A program made the position numbers and the translations under genes. Shown piece after piece: positions 9,829 to 20,290 of a stretch of DNA of 64,000 nt (the first letter of the stretch is position 1; the number at the start of each line of letters is the position of its first letter). Source of the DNA: Diphasiastrum complanatum (taxonomy: Eukaryota > Streptophyta > Lycopodiopsida > Lycopodiales > Lycopodiaceae); NCBI GenBank assembly GCA_029204225.1, contig MU831566.1:105155-169154 (forward strand). Reading direction: 5' to 3'. Under the pieces are notes generated by a model that searched no databases, was not told where the DNA came from, and worked only from the letters and a program-made list of their open reading frames with translations.

Positions 9829-9830
9829 AG

Positions 9831-10430
9831 TTGTGGGGTCCTTCAAGGTACACACATATTGGCTAGCTTGAAGGTACACACATATTTGCGACCAGGGGTG
9901 AAGGAAGTGTGAGGTGGTGCCAGTCGGAAACCATTGGGCAAGATAGCGGACTTGCATTGGATGAGCTATGTGTGGGACATGCAGAGAATGAAGAACGGGT
10001 CAATAATCACACCTTGGATGCTCTTGGTGAGTGGTGAGTGTGATGATTTTGTGGTTTTACAGTCGGTAAGTCAATTCTGATCAAGTCATTGTAGCTGTGG
10101 AGTAGTGTATCAGGTTTGTCATCGGAGAGATATAGTTCAACCGCCAGTTTCGGTAAGACAAGTCAATTTGCCATATCAGTGTTGCATCAGGGATGCAGAT
10201 TCCAGGGATGACAGGATGTAGATCGTTTGGTTTGGGCCATGGAAGATCTCACAGGTTCACTTGGACGGATATTGGCATGCACCGTCATGTGAGGGACTTC
10301 ATGGTGGCTTTGGAGTTCACATCTCAATGTATTCTTAGGGAGTGGTTTGGAACAATTCACAGGAGCAGCTTGGAGCTAGCTTGGGTGAATACAAGTGGGC
10401 ACTACAGGGTAGATGCCCAAATCTTTGTGA
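9831..10430. other. Unidentified, less AT-rich segment
   Basis: No gene recognised. It begins with a tandem pair of about 25 bases (CTTCAAGGTACACACATATT at 9843 and a near copy at 9869). Two overlapping open frames (10193-10510, 10342-10581) run into antisense of a B gag scrap and look fortuitous. Composition resembles 17700-18800, but I could not align the two. Confidence 0.4.
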
Positions 10431-10683
10431 TCAGAGATGGCATCGAAATACTTGCTTCTTCAATGAATTCCAAGCTTCCAATGATGGTGTGCACTTACCA
10501 ACTTCCTTGAGAAGTTCATTGGTAACATTCATCTTTATCATGTGTAGAGCCTTCTTGGCCCTCTTGTCATACCTCATTTGATCTTGTTGTGTTGATGGGC
10601 TCTCCTCCAAACCTACAACATTATCCAAAACATCATTTATCTCAAGAAGTGACTTCATCTTCACTTTCCACAATGAGGTAGGC
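10431..10683 (-). pseudogene. B-family gag fragment
   Basis: The minus-strand frame 10775-10431 contains LWKVKMKSLLEINDVLD, QQDQMRYDKRAKKALHMIKM and NVTNELLKEVGK, matching gag at 21711-21448 and 11593-11880. It belongs to the UBN2-type copia gag family. Its N-terminal side runs into repeat R at 10684. Confidence 0.8.
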
Positions 10684-11109
10684 CTATAAATTTTGGTTTT
10701 CAGTTTCAAGGAAAATTTATAAAAAGCACGTGTATGAGCTTCACTAGCATTTGTGCAAAATGAGTCGAATTTCAAACTTATATATTAGACAAATTGCTTC
10801 TTTGGCAATTATGGGAAAAAAACTACAAAACATATAGAGTACTATGAAACAAGATCTCAAAATCTTCTTGAAGGGTCAATAAGTAAATAGAGCTTCGATG
10901 AGGGTTGAACCTTCACCAAAGAACACCCCCCGCATAAGGACTATAAATAATCATGCTTCACATGGTTTTAACCCTCTCTCGAGTCAATTTTGATGTTTTG
11001 TGTCTATCAACTAGGTCGACGATGGTTCGTAATGACATTGCACAACAAACTTACTTATGATGCAAACTAACCCTCGCAAAGCTCAAGTTAAGCAGATTGT
11101 ACTATTTTG
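10684..11109 (+). repeat. Repeat R, second copy
   Basis: Reverse complement of 1199-1623, with family B pieces joined on both sides. No coding capacity seen. Confidence 0.85.
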
Positions 11110-11117
11110 ACAACCCT

Positions 11118-11512
11118 ATACTAGATCTATATCTAAACTACAAAGCCTTTTCAACTTGTACAGCTGGATATTCATGGATTTACTACAATTAGCAATAGTG
11201 GAGATAAGATGTATGTAACATTCATTGATGACTTTAGTAGATTTTGTTGAATCTATCTACTAAAGAGCAAGGATGAAGTGTATGATGCATTTATCAAATT
11301 CAAGAATGCAAGGGAGAACCAATTTTCAAAAAAAATCAAGTGCTTGAGGAGTGACAATGGTGGTGAGTACATATCTACCAAGTTCAAGGCCTTTTGTGAG
11401 GAGCATGGGATCAAGAGGGAGTATACAACATCAAGGACCCCACAACAAAATGGCGTGGCTGAAAGGAAGCATAAGACTTTATGTGAAAGTGCTAAAGATA
11501 TGAGGTTATTTC
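11118..11512 (+). pseudogene. B-family integrase fragment
   Basis: Matches 50880-51280 closely. The FIDDFSRF-like start is broken by a stop (TTTTGTTGA near 11245). The 11278-11568 frame then gives CLRSDNGGEYIST (second catalytic Asp) and SRTPQQNGVAERKHK (Glu). It ends at RLFLLKAF, where the sequence switches to the gag leader of another B copy. Confidence 0.85.
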
Positions 11513-12165
11513 TTTTGAAAGCATTTGCTGTTGTTCAAAGGAGTGCTTTGTGCATTGAAATAGGTTGAAAGAGATGATCAGGTCATTGCTACATGGCAAC
11601 CTCAATTGGAGTCATGTTGGAAGCCAATGATAGGCTTACCTCCAGGAATACATGTATGGGGGAAGCCAATGATAGGCTTACCTCATTGTGGAAAGTGAGG
11701 ATGTAGTCACTTCTTGAGATAAATGATGTTTTGGATATCGTTGTAGGTTTGGAGGAGAGCCCATCAACACAACAAGATCAAATGAGGTATGACAAGAGGG
11801 CCAAGAAGGCTCTACACATGATAAAGATGAATGTTACCAATGAACTTCTCAAGGAAGTTGTTAAGTGCACATCATAATTGGAAGCTTGGAATTCATTGAA
11901 GATGCTTTATGAATCCAAGTCTACTTCTAGAGTGTTGACTGTAAGAAGGCAAATCTTTTCTTGTTTTCAAAACAATGAAGAAAATCCAAGTACTTTTGTT
12001 TTGAGAACGAAAGCATTGAATGATGAGTTGGCTTGCATTGATGAAAGCATTAAGGCTTATTCAAGTAATTCTTAATGGCTTGTTGGATGCTCATGCTTAC
12101 ATTGTTCAAAGTATTGCTATTCAAATGACTTTGGCAAGTTTGATGGATCTTCAAGAGTGGACTAA
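11513..12165 (+). pseudogene. B-family leader and gag fragment
   Basis: Bases 11513-11592 match the leader upstream of gag in B4 (minus strand 21785-21712). The gag start MATSIGVMLEANDRLTS is at 11593. A small duplication repeats EANDRLTS (11619-11690), and a TAG at about 11706 interrupts. Homology continues through NDVLDIVVGLEESPSTQQ and, in the 11878-12075 frame, VRRQIFSCFQNNEENPSTF to about 12165. Finding gag downstream of integrase shows the block is scrambled. Confidence 0.85.
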
Positions 12166-12168
12166 ACT

Positions 12169-12211
12169 TGTTTACACATGATGGAGTGTACATATACAAA
12201 AGGTTGATAAT
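12169..12211 (+). repeat. Repeat R fragment
   Basis: Reverse complement of 1629-1680 with a few changes; it contains ACTAAACTTGTTTACACATG. It joins B LTR sequence on its right. Confidence 0.75.
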
Positions 12212-12629
12212 ACAGGTCCAAACCCTATTTGGCCACTTGACTTTCCCTCCAAAATGTAAACCCTACTATTTTTGGGTCTAGATTCAATATACCCAATTAT
12301 TCAAATTTGAATCTACTCAAACTCGCATTCTAACTTTCCCACACTTTCAAAAGGTGTTTATTCAAATGACATTTAGACAAATGAACTTTGAAAAGTCAAT
12401 CTCTAAGTCTAAAACAAGTTTTGGCCTCAATATGCCAAATATAGAAATATAGCAAATATGATGAAACTAGTTGAATCTTTCACACTCCCTCTTCAACTAG
12501 TTTTAGCATACACTTTTATAGCACTCCAAGTGAAGTCGTATGCTTCATGAACAAGTCCTTTCCCAATGCTTTGCTGAAGATATGAGCTACACATTCCCTT
12601 GAAGACACATGTTGAAGCTCCACCTCATT
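12212..12629 (-). mobile_element. B-family 3' end: LTR start, polypurine tract, RNase H tail
   Basis: On the minus strand, 12629-12500 is the RNase H tail (antisense of the 4771-4900 type), then GAAGAGGGAG, then an LTR from 12484 (TGTGAAAGATTCAACTAG) down to about 12212, where it is cut next to repeat R. It is cut at 12629 by gypsy C RNase H. Confidence 0.85.
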
Positions 12630-13395
12630 TGGAAGCACTATCTACTAGGAAATGATTTCCTAGTTAAAACAGATCAACAAAGCCTTAGGTACTTTCTCAC
12701 CTAACAAGTAATGCGAGAAAAACAGCTAAAATGGACTAACTACCTTAGCACTTTCCATTTTTCAGCTACTTCATCACAGGAAATGACAATAAGGTCGTCG
12801 ATGCATTATCAAGAATCCTCAAGATCAACCATATTTCTCTAGCATATCATGAAGATTTCCTTCCATGAAAAGTATGTATGCTAGTCATTCCGACTTCCAG
12901 CATATATTTGAAATACCTGAAAGAAATCAAAGTCATAAAGACTATGTTTTGAAAGAAGGATATTTATTCAAAGAAGATAAGCTATGTATTCCTATAGCAT
13001 TTAGAACCAAGATCCTTCAAAAAACCCATAGTCCTCCCTATGCAGGACATAGAGGAATCCCTTCAACTCTGGAAGCTCTAAAAAGATTCTTTTATTGGCC
13101 TACCATGCATCGAGACACAAGGCATTACATAAATGCATGTCTAGTCTGTCATGAAAATAAAGATGAGCGAGGATTAAAAACTCCAGGGTTACTTCATCCC
13201 TTGCCTATTCCTGAAGCACCCTGGGGACATATTACCATGGACTTTGTCTCTAGTTCCCTAAAATCAAAAATGGAAATGAGATGATATGGACTATCATTGA
13301 TAGATTTAGCAAACATGCTCATTTTCTTCCTTGTAAGAAAAAGCTCAAAGGACCCGAAGTTGTTCATTTGTTTATTCGTCACATCTTTGGGTTGC
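12630..13395 (+). pseudogene. Gypsy element C, RNase H end and integrase N-terminus
   Basis: It restarts with the 73-bp repeat, passes the end of RNase H, and enters integrase in the 12865-13284 frame. The H2C2 zinc finger is complete (Y.GHRG … YINACLVCHENK), followed by PWGHITMDFVS with the first catalytic Asp. After a frameshift, IDRFSKHAHFLPC follows. The sequence is cut at about 13395 after HIFGLHG by an inverted copia A scrap. About 25 residues of the integrase core are missing when it resumes at 15297. Confidence 0.88.
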
Positions 13396-13490
13396 ATGGT
13401 TCATGCTGTAAGGCATGTAGGAGTTGAGAATTTCACATTGATTGGTCATGTGTTGAGGTGTTCCATAATCAAAAGACCATGAATCATCCT
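13396..13490 (-). pseudogene. Inverted copia A protease scrap
   Basis: Reverse complement of about 3700-3792 (the protease active-site region of element A) with about ten differences. It is joined on the right to B LTR sequence beginning about 50 bases inside the LTR 3' end. Confidence 0.8.
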
Positions 13491-13776
13491 TTAGAAAGAG
13501 AAATACACCACCAATCTCACCAATGTAGAAAAATCAGCATCTACACACAAAATGAGATGCAAACACAAATAGAACTCGATCAAACTTGAATGAAATGATA
13601 AAGTACAGTTGTTGTCTCTGTGCAAAACCAGTGAGCTACTGTATTTCACACGTTTGAAACCGAAAATAGCAATAAATGACCATTCTACACATAGAATTGC
13701 AAGCAATCACAAAGATAGTGCACCAATGAATAGTAGAACCCAAGCGGACCATGTATAAGCATGAAAGGAGATAGAG
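13484..13776 (-). repeat. B-family LTR fragment
   Basis: Aligns with 4154-4447 of the B1 3' LTR in the same orientation. It ends at 13776, directly against plus-strand B integrase, giving an inverted junction inside one insertion. Confidence 0.85.
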
Positions 13777-14404
13777 AAGACTTTAGGTGAAAGTGCTTAA
13801 GCTATGATGTTAAGTGCTAATCTTGAAAAACCATTTTGGGATCAAGCTTTGTTGTGTGCCAATTTCTTGTGCAATAGGTGGCCGAGTGCTATTTTGGATG
13901 GAAGGACACCTTTTGAGATGCTATTCAAGAGGAGGCCGAGTGTCAACTTTCTAAGAACCTTTGGATGCATATGCTATGTCAACATTACTCTTGATGATAG
14001 GACCAAGGAGGATCCATCTTCAAGCAGAGGTATTTTTGTTGGATATAGTGAGGTGAGTAAAGCCTACAAGGTTTACATTCCTTCTACTAACAAGGTGATT
14101 GTTGATAAAGATGTCATTTTTTATGAGAGGAACATCCCAAAAGTCTTTTCAAACATGATTGATGGAAGTGTGGATGGAACTAACATTCTTGATGTTGATG
14201 AAAATTATCCTATTTTTTATGGTGATGATGGTGGACCTTCATCAAGCCAAAAGCCAAGGAAAACATCAAGAGAAAGACAAGTACCTTCAAGGCTCACATA
14301 TGATCAAAAGGGTAAGCAAGTAGTTTCTGGAAATTATGTTGCCTCTTTGGATGAGCCTACAAGTGTAGATCAAGCAAGGAAAGAAGAGGAGTGGATCCAA
14401 GCAA
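13777..14404 (+). pseudogene. B3 integrase C-terminus and connector
   Basis: The 13804-14685 frame is open for 293 codons. It covers KPFWDQALLCANFLCNRWPS, TPFEMLFKRRPSVNFLRTFG and DDRTKEDPSSSRGIFVGYS, then KVIVDKDVIFYERNIPKVF and an acidic, Ser-rich linker, then RLTYDQKGKQVVSGNYVASL and EEWIQAMDLEYRTLMK. The integrase catalytic core is missing, since the copy begins just after the Glu region. From about 14405 the frame runs on into the B-specific segment. Confidence 0.88.
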
Positions 14405-15296
14405 TGGATCTTGAGTATCGAACTCTTATGAAGAGTGAAAGATCTTTTGGAGGATCTTCTTGTGTACATGGAGCTATGCAAGTGGATGGATGTTATCTTA
14501 CTGTACAATCAAGTATTGGATCTGGAAGACAAATTTTGTTCAATGACTTTAATGGTCAAGTTGAAGATCAAGAGGTTGATCTCAAAGTGCTTCAACTAGT
14601 CAAAAGGGAAGTTGGCAATTTGGTGCTAGTCAAGAGCATCAAAGGAGTGGTAATTGGCAAAGGTGTTATGGATCTGATTTTATAGCATATTGAAGACTCA
14701 AATAAGGTCAAAGGAGTAGCAAGGTTCAAGTTTACTTTACTTTTTCTATCTCATGTTTGAGCAATTTCATGTGGATGTGTGCAAATTGTCAAGATATGGT
14801 AAAACTAGCTACATTGGTGAGCATTGTTTTGATGTTGGATTTGTACTAGCATTCCTGGATGGTTTTTTTGATGGAAATGAAGCTATTGGAGGTTCATTAT
14901 GACACTCATTCATGTCCAAGTCATCAAGGCTTGATGGTATCTTATGGCAAGATGGAGATGGAGGCTCATTTGTGGAGTATCATGGTGGATACAAGGCAAC
15001 AAAGAGCAAAGGAGGAGGAAACATGCAAGCAAAAGTTGATCACTCACATTTATTGTTTGTTTGCTGTAATTTTTTCATAGAGTTCAAGGTTGATAGCGTG
15101 GTGGAATCATTTCATTTACATCATATTTAATTCTTCATGTTCTAGTCATATTTATACATGTAAAATTAATGTAAGAAATAGTGAAGCATCCCAAGTGGAC
15201 ACTATTCTCTATATCAATTATGGTTGTTTCTATTTTGAGCATTGAATGATCATTGAAAGATATATTCTTGGGAAGAAGATCATTCTTATGATGGAT
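14405..15296 (+). other. B3 copy of the segment in place of reverse transcriptase
   Basis: Same module as 5046-5870. The first frame (SFGGSSCVHGAMQVDGCY to GVVIGKGVMDLIL, stop at 14683) is continuous with the integrase connector, which gives a fused product of integrase end plus module. The second frame restarts near 14755 (MFEQFHVDVCKL) and runs with one TGA (about 14900) to 15130. The copy ends with MIIERYILGKKIILMMDK at 15296, where gypsy C integrase takes over in frame. The RNase H tail and LTR seen in B1 are absent. Confidence 0.75.
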
Positions 15297-15810
15297 AAAA
15301 CCCTTAAATTCTCTTCTTCCTTTCACCCCCAGACTGATGGTCAAAGTAAAATTACTAATAGAACCATCATAGTTTTGTTGAGAAATTATGTAAGTGATCA
15401 GAAGACTCAATGGGAATACTATCTTCCTATTCTAGAATTTGCTTACAATAACACCATTCATTCTTCTACTGGTAAAGCACCTTTTGAAGTAATGTATGGA
15501 AAACCAATTGAGCCTCCTGTATTAAGAACTAAAGAAAAGATATTTGTCTTAGACGAATTTGTGCAGGATTATCAAGACACCTTTTCGAAGGTTCAACAAT
15601 CCATTGCAAATGCACAACAGAAATAACAGAAAGTGCAAATATGCGTGGGAGGGCAATCAAGTACGACGAATGAGAACTAGTTCTCCTAAAATTTGAAAAG
15701 AAAAGATTCAGGAAAAAGATGGATGGAAGAAGAATTCATCCAAGAGTATCCAAAAATTTTAAATGTTTATCTGAGAAATGTCCGTTGAGGACAATGCTTA
15801 ATGCGTTGGA
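15297..15810 (+). pseudogene. Gypsy element C, integrase C-terminus and chromodomain relic
   Basis: TLKFSSSFHPQTDGQSKITN carries the region of the catalytic Glu, which is Lys here (SKITN where functional elements have SExxN). YLPILEFAYNNTIHSSTG, PFEVMYGKPIEP and a helix ending at a TAA (15624) follow. Beyond it, broken frames contain FLLKF and WMEEEFIQEYPKIL, which resemble the end of a chromodomain. That would place C among the chromoviruses, whose chromodomain steers integration toward particular chromatin. The chromodomain call is tentative. Confidence 0.7.
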
Positions 15811-16893
15811 GGGAATGTAAAATTGTATAGACCAAATTGACCAGGAAATAAAGGCTATTTAGTCTTCCATTCTTTTTGTATAAAACATGTTTTGAATATT
15901 AGAGCTTATTACTCTAACTGATGAACTATGAGTGCATGTATCATTACCTGAAGACAAAAAATGAAACTGTAGAGCAATGCTAACAATTTGATATGCAGGT
16001 TCAAGAAATATAATCTAATGATGAACCATTTGATGGTATGGCTTCTAACCTTTTCCTAAGGGTATGTGTAGGTACTAAGAAGAGTACCTGAAGAAAGAAT
16101 CCAAGGAAGCTTCTTAAACCTTAAAGACGGTACCTAAATAAGGCTCAATCAAGTCTATAAAGAAGGCTCACTCGAGTCTATAAAGACTGGGAGAAGAAAC
16201 CAAACGACTGTTCACCCTTTGTGTCACACTCCACTATGATTGGAGATGGGCAACCCCTAGGAAAAAGAGTCTAGGAACTGATGAGAATTATGCAAGGTAA
16301 GATGGACATATACAAAGCCTTTCCCATGACATGAAAAACACTTGGGTGGATCCCAATGTTGTACACAAAGAAATATTTAGCTTAAAAGTGACTAACATTG
16401 AATGTTAGGCTACCTACCTTCTATCCTTATCAATATGTAACTTACCTACTTTTCCACATGGTTTGAAAGCAATAGGACACCTAGGAAAATGCACCCTCCT
16501 ACTCCTCCCCTTTTGCTCTAACTAAGTGATAAACACTCTCTCATATCTATACACCTGATCTTATTGCTGTACTTATCCTAGAGTCTCCCTTACACCTCTC
16601 ACACTTATTTTGGACACCTCAGCCATTTCCTAAATACTACACATTCCCTATAAAAGGAGTAACTCACCCCTCTCCCTCATTATTCATCTCCCATTCATTT
16701 TTGCTTTGCCTCTTGCTCTTACTTGTGTGTGTGTAGGTGCTTGGAAGAAATCTTGGAACTATGGCTTGAGGAGGATCTATCAAGCTTGGACTAGAATTAC
16801 TTTTTGGAACCACTTTCACTCACACTCACTTTCTCCTACCTCTTTCATCTCTCTCTCTCTCTCTCTTTCTCTCCCTCTCTCTAAACTTTCAGA
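15811..16893 (+). repeat. Gypsy element C polypurine tract and 3' LTR (right end uncertain)
   Basis: A purine run (TTGGAGGGAA) ends at 15815 and is followed by TGTAAAATTG at 15816, a typical LTR start. A TATA-like CTATAAAAGG at 16649-16658 and a CT-rich stretch beyond it (16845-16885) fit U3, promoter and R/U5. I could not find a convincing CA end or the matching 5' LTR, so the right limit is a guess. Confidence 0.45.
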
Positions 16894-17019
16894 CCATCCA
16901 TAAGACTGATGGCCATGCATGTCACACCATCCATGACTTGATGGCTTTGCATGTCACACCATCCATGACTTGATGACTTTGCATGTCACATCATCCATAA
17001 CTTTTTGGTCATGCATGTC
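16894..17019. repeat. Minisatellite, four units of about 32 bp
   Basis: Units start at 16894, 16927, 16959 and 16991. The consensus begins CCATCCATGACTTGATGG and ends GCATGTCACA. Units 2 and 3 differ by one base; the outer ones are more diverged. Confidence 0.9.
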
Positions 17020-17700
17020 TGATTTAGGAGTTGCATGTCTGATTTGGGAACTTGCATGCAATAGAGGAGTTCTAAATCCAAAAAAGACCCTTTGTAAAGA
17101 TTCTTTTTATATTTTTTATTAATTTTTTCTTACACATGGACCAATCAAAACACTCAAATTTGAAATTTACCTAATGTAGCTTTTTGATTCCACACTAAAA
17201 ATCTCATAACTTCTTAGTGGTAATTTTAATATATATATATATAAAAGACATCTTGCACGAATTCTGAAAGGGTCTTTTTGGAGCTCAAAACTCCCCTAAT
17301 GTATGAACTTGAAGTTTGCATGTTGAAAATGAAGCTTGTATGTCAAATTGGGTTCATGCATGCCATACCTATTGATGTCAAATGCCCATGCATGTTCTTT
17401 TCTTGATTAGTAAGTCCTTGCATCTCATAAGGAACCACTTTTCTTGGTATAAGATTTGCTAAGATCCATAATTTGTAATCCATCTTCCCAAAAGCACTGT
17501 ATATGTAATTGGCCTTGGGCCAATTGATCTTGCATAATTTGAAAAGAAAAATCCTCGGGGGGGAGGGGGGGGGGGGTTCCCCATCTTGACCCCTCAGCAA
17601 GTCTCTTGAATGAATGACTTTGTGATTGAATGTTAAAGCTCTTCCCTAAGTTTTTGAGTTCTTTTTCAAGTTCTATTTAACAATGTTTTGATGACTTATT
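17020..17700. other. Unidentified DNA with a G-run
   Basis: Several GCATGT words continue to about 17395. A G7-A-G12 run at 17557-17576 is followed by TTCCCC. No gene. The minus-strand frame 17600-17343 depends on the G-run and shows no family features. Confidence 0.6.
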
Positions 17701-18850
17701 CTATTTTTAAGTCACAACTTATAATGTCAGGACTTTAGAAATAGTAGACCTTCACTTCAAATTCACATGGTACAGGACGGTACAGGGTTCTAGAGCTATC
17801 ATACCTGATATGATATGGATCATGGGTGAGTTGTTCATCACCATAGTGGATCTAGTGCATTTGCTTTGGCTTGGATGCTATGATGGATGTTGTCAGGAGA
17901 TAGGCTCTTTGGTGGGAGGCCTATATACTGGTCAAATCATAGTTGGCAACGTCAAGTATGGGAAGTTGATGTAGGAGAGGCAAATCATCATCAATATCTC
18001 TGGGAGATCGGCGAGCTACTCAGGTATAGCCTATGGTGAGGATTGTGTACATTCATTCGTTGAGTCCTTGGTAGACTCTTGTGCTTTGTGCATGAGGAAT
18101 TGCTGGGGATCAGCTTTTAGGACTTATTGGACAGTTCGATATGCTTGGACGTGAGAGCATCTTGGTACAGGTGTAGGCCATGGTTGAGGACGTGATTTTG
18201 TGACCAGTGGTGTAGCAGCGAATCTACAGGTGGCACAAGTGTTGGTACGACAGGATACCACTTATGGGCAGGCCTTGGTCATGTATTTGACGCTTTATCA
18301 TTCGTGTTGGTTTGCGTGAGTGTGTGTGGGCTTGCATGTTGCCTTGTCGCGAGAGTTTAGATCTGAGTCGGAGTTTTATGTGGTTGTGCATTTGGTACAG
18401 TAAAACAAAGTAGTCATTTATGTTGATTGACTTGTCATTGTCTACTAGCTATCTATCTGGTGAGGATGCAATCTTATGGTGGCAGTAAGATTTCCTCAGG
18501 TTGAGCCTCAGCTGCCCATTTATGTCAGCTTTACAGGTTCGTACTTGTAAGTGTCTGATAGAATGTCAGCCTAGCTAGATGGAGGATATAAGTCTCATGG
18601 TGGCAATGGGATTTTCTCAGTTTGAGACATGTCGCTCATGTGGTCCACTTGTGGTCAAGTTGGATTGGGGACGAGTCAGTTGGTCGAGAGTATGGTGGTA
18701 GACTCTCTGTATGAGCATTGTGGTTGCATGATACTTTGTGAGTCAAACCTGGTGGTTTGTATATGGTATTATGCAGTGGTGATCAATATTCAAAATTTCC
18801 TTTGGCCTTGTTATGAATAGATAATTTCCATGGTTTCTGTGGCTACTAAA
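17701..18850. other. Unidentified, moderately GC segment
   Basis: No recognisable coding region. A short phrase recurs loosely (CTTATGGTGGCAGTAAGATT near 18475, CTCATGGTGGCAATGGGATT near 18597), which suggests an internal duplication of about 120 bases. It may belong to the internal or LTR part of a degraded retroelement. Confidence 0.35.
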
Positions 18851-19770
18851 AATGTTTTTGATTCTCATTTTTTGCAGACAACTTTTTCTTACAAGCTCCA
18901 ATCAGAGTGAATCTTCAGGTAATGCAAAGCGACTTGTTATCACTAAAGGTACTGATGATACGTACAACACTATGCTTTTTATCTCAAGATTTATAGAAAG
19001 CAAGATGTCATTAATAGTTGCTAAAATCCAATCGTTGTTTGTTTCCAATACAACCAGTTTTTTTCCATCTCCTTAACGATGTGCTGAAAATTCATATGTT
19101 TTCTTAGCTACATCCAAAAAAGCAGTAGTAGTACAAGAATAACGCAAACACGATTATAGGGACCTATTTGGACCAGTAGAAGATGTTTAGAATGTTATTC
19201 CAACCACTAGAAAAATCAAGTTTTCCTTTCTACTCACACTTGTAAATATTCTCTTGGAAGAGCTGGAGATGGTGAGAATTTTGAAAATCCCTTCTAGCCT
19301 AAAAGTATTGATTTTTAAGATATTAGCCACTTCAATCCATCCTCTTTAAATTGTAATCATGTTTCTGGGCCATATATGTCTAGTCAACTTGCTTTCTTAT
19401 TATTCAAGAAGGATCCAAGAAGATTGATTTCATATGAAAATGTTGTAGGAAAAGCAAGTTGTACTTCTTGTTAGCTCTCAACATCAATAGGGTCTGAATC
19501 ATACCTTGTTATCAAATGCTATTCAAATAGTTATGTTTGTGTTTCTTTGCTTCGATTCTAGGTAATTGTGAGAAATGGTGAGAATTATTGAGCATGGTGA
19601 TTCCATTAGGTTTAAGGAGTAACATTTAGCACTACATGACTCCTATTGTGTATGTAAGCTAAGTGATAATTAGTTTAAGAAATCCCAAATTATTTGAGAG
19701 AGAGAGAGAGAGCGAGAGATCACATAATGATTGAAGTCAATTTTATTAATTCACATTTTAGATACCTGGC
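18851..19770 (+). repeat. Copy 2 of the duplicated, coding-like segment
   Basis: Longer counterpart of 1-330. The open frame 18852-19076 includes NAKRLVITKGTDDT, FISRFIESKMSLIVAKIQ and a terminal FFPSP. TTTTTTGCAG at about 18869-18878 just upstream is a plausible 3' splice acceptor. A block of about 550 bases (19040-19590) is absent from copy 1. The shared non-coding block 19598-19765 follows. The peptide is not recognised. Confidence 0.6.
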
Positions 19771-20127
19771 GTAAAAAAAACCCTAACCTTAAATACCCTA
19801 AATCTTCAATATCTTCCCGCTCTCTCAAATCTTCTTCCCTCTCACGTTCTGCAACCTGCGCTCTCTCTCTCTCACTCACTCACTCATGTTCTCTTAGTCT
19901 CTCAATCGCATTAACCTCTCTCTCTCTCTCTCATCGCGTTTGTAACTAGGTTATTGCTTCAAATTACTACTGCCACCTTCAGGTTATTGATCAATAGCGT
20001 GGTAGCATATGTTCTTGATGATCGTTCAATCCAGCTCCAGAGTAAAGGACAAATTATATATCGATTTGTAAGGACTGTAGCAGCCGCTCCCCAGCATTTG
20101 AATTGTAAGCATCAAAGGCATCTTTGG

Positions 20128-20131
<4 letters not shown>
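19771..20131. other. Pyrimidine-rich unidentified DNA
   Basis: Contains AAACCCTAACC-like bases near 19778 and several short CT runs (19860-19935). Open frames are low-complexity. No gene supported. Confidence 0.5.
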
Positions 20132-20209
<78 letters not shown>

Positions 20210-20213
20210 GAGC

Positions 20214-20284
<71 letters not shown>

Positions 20285-20290
20285 GAGCCG
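20132..20290. repeat. Twin (CT)n arrays each followed by CCATTGAGCCG
   Basis: A CT run of about 74 bases (20132-20204) is followed by CCATTGAGCCG. A second run of about 65 bases follows, again ending in CCATTGAGCCG at 20280-20290. The array and its flank were duplicated together. Overlapping Arg/Glu and Ser/Leu open frames are artefacts. Confidence 0.95.

Noticed and set aside
17343-17600. Minus-strand 85-codon frame starting MLRGQDGEPPPPSPP
   Set aside because: Its N-terminus is the G-run read in reverse; no family resemblance.
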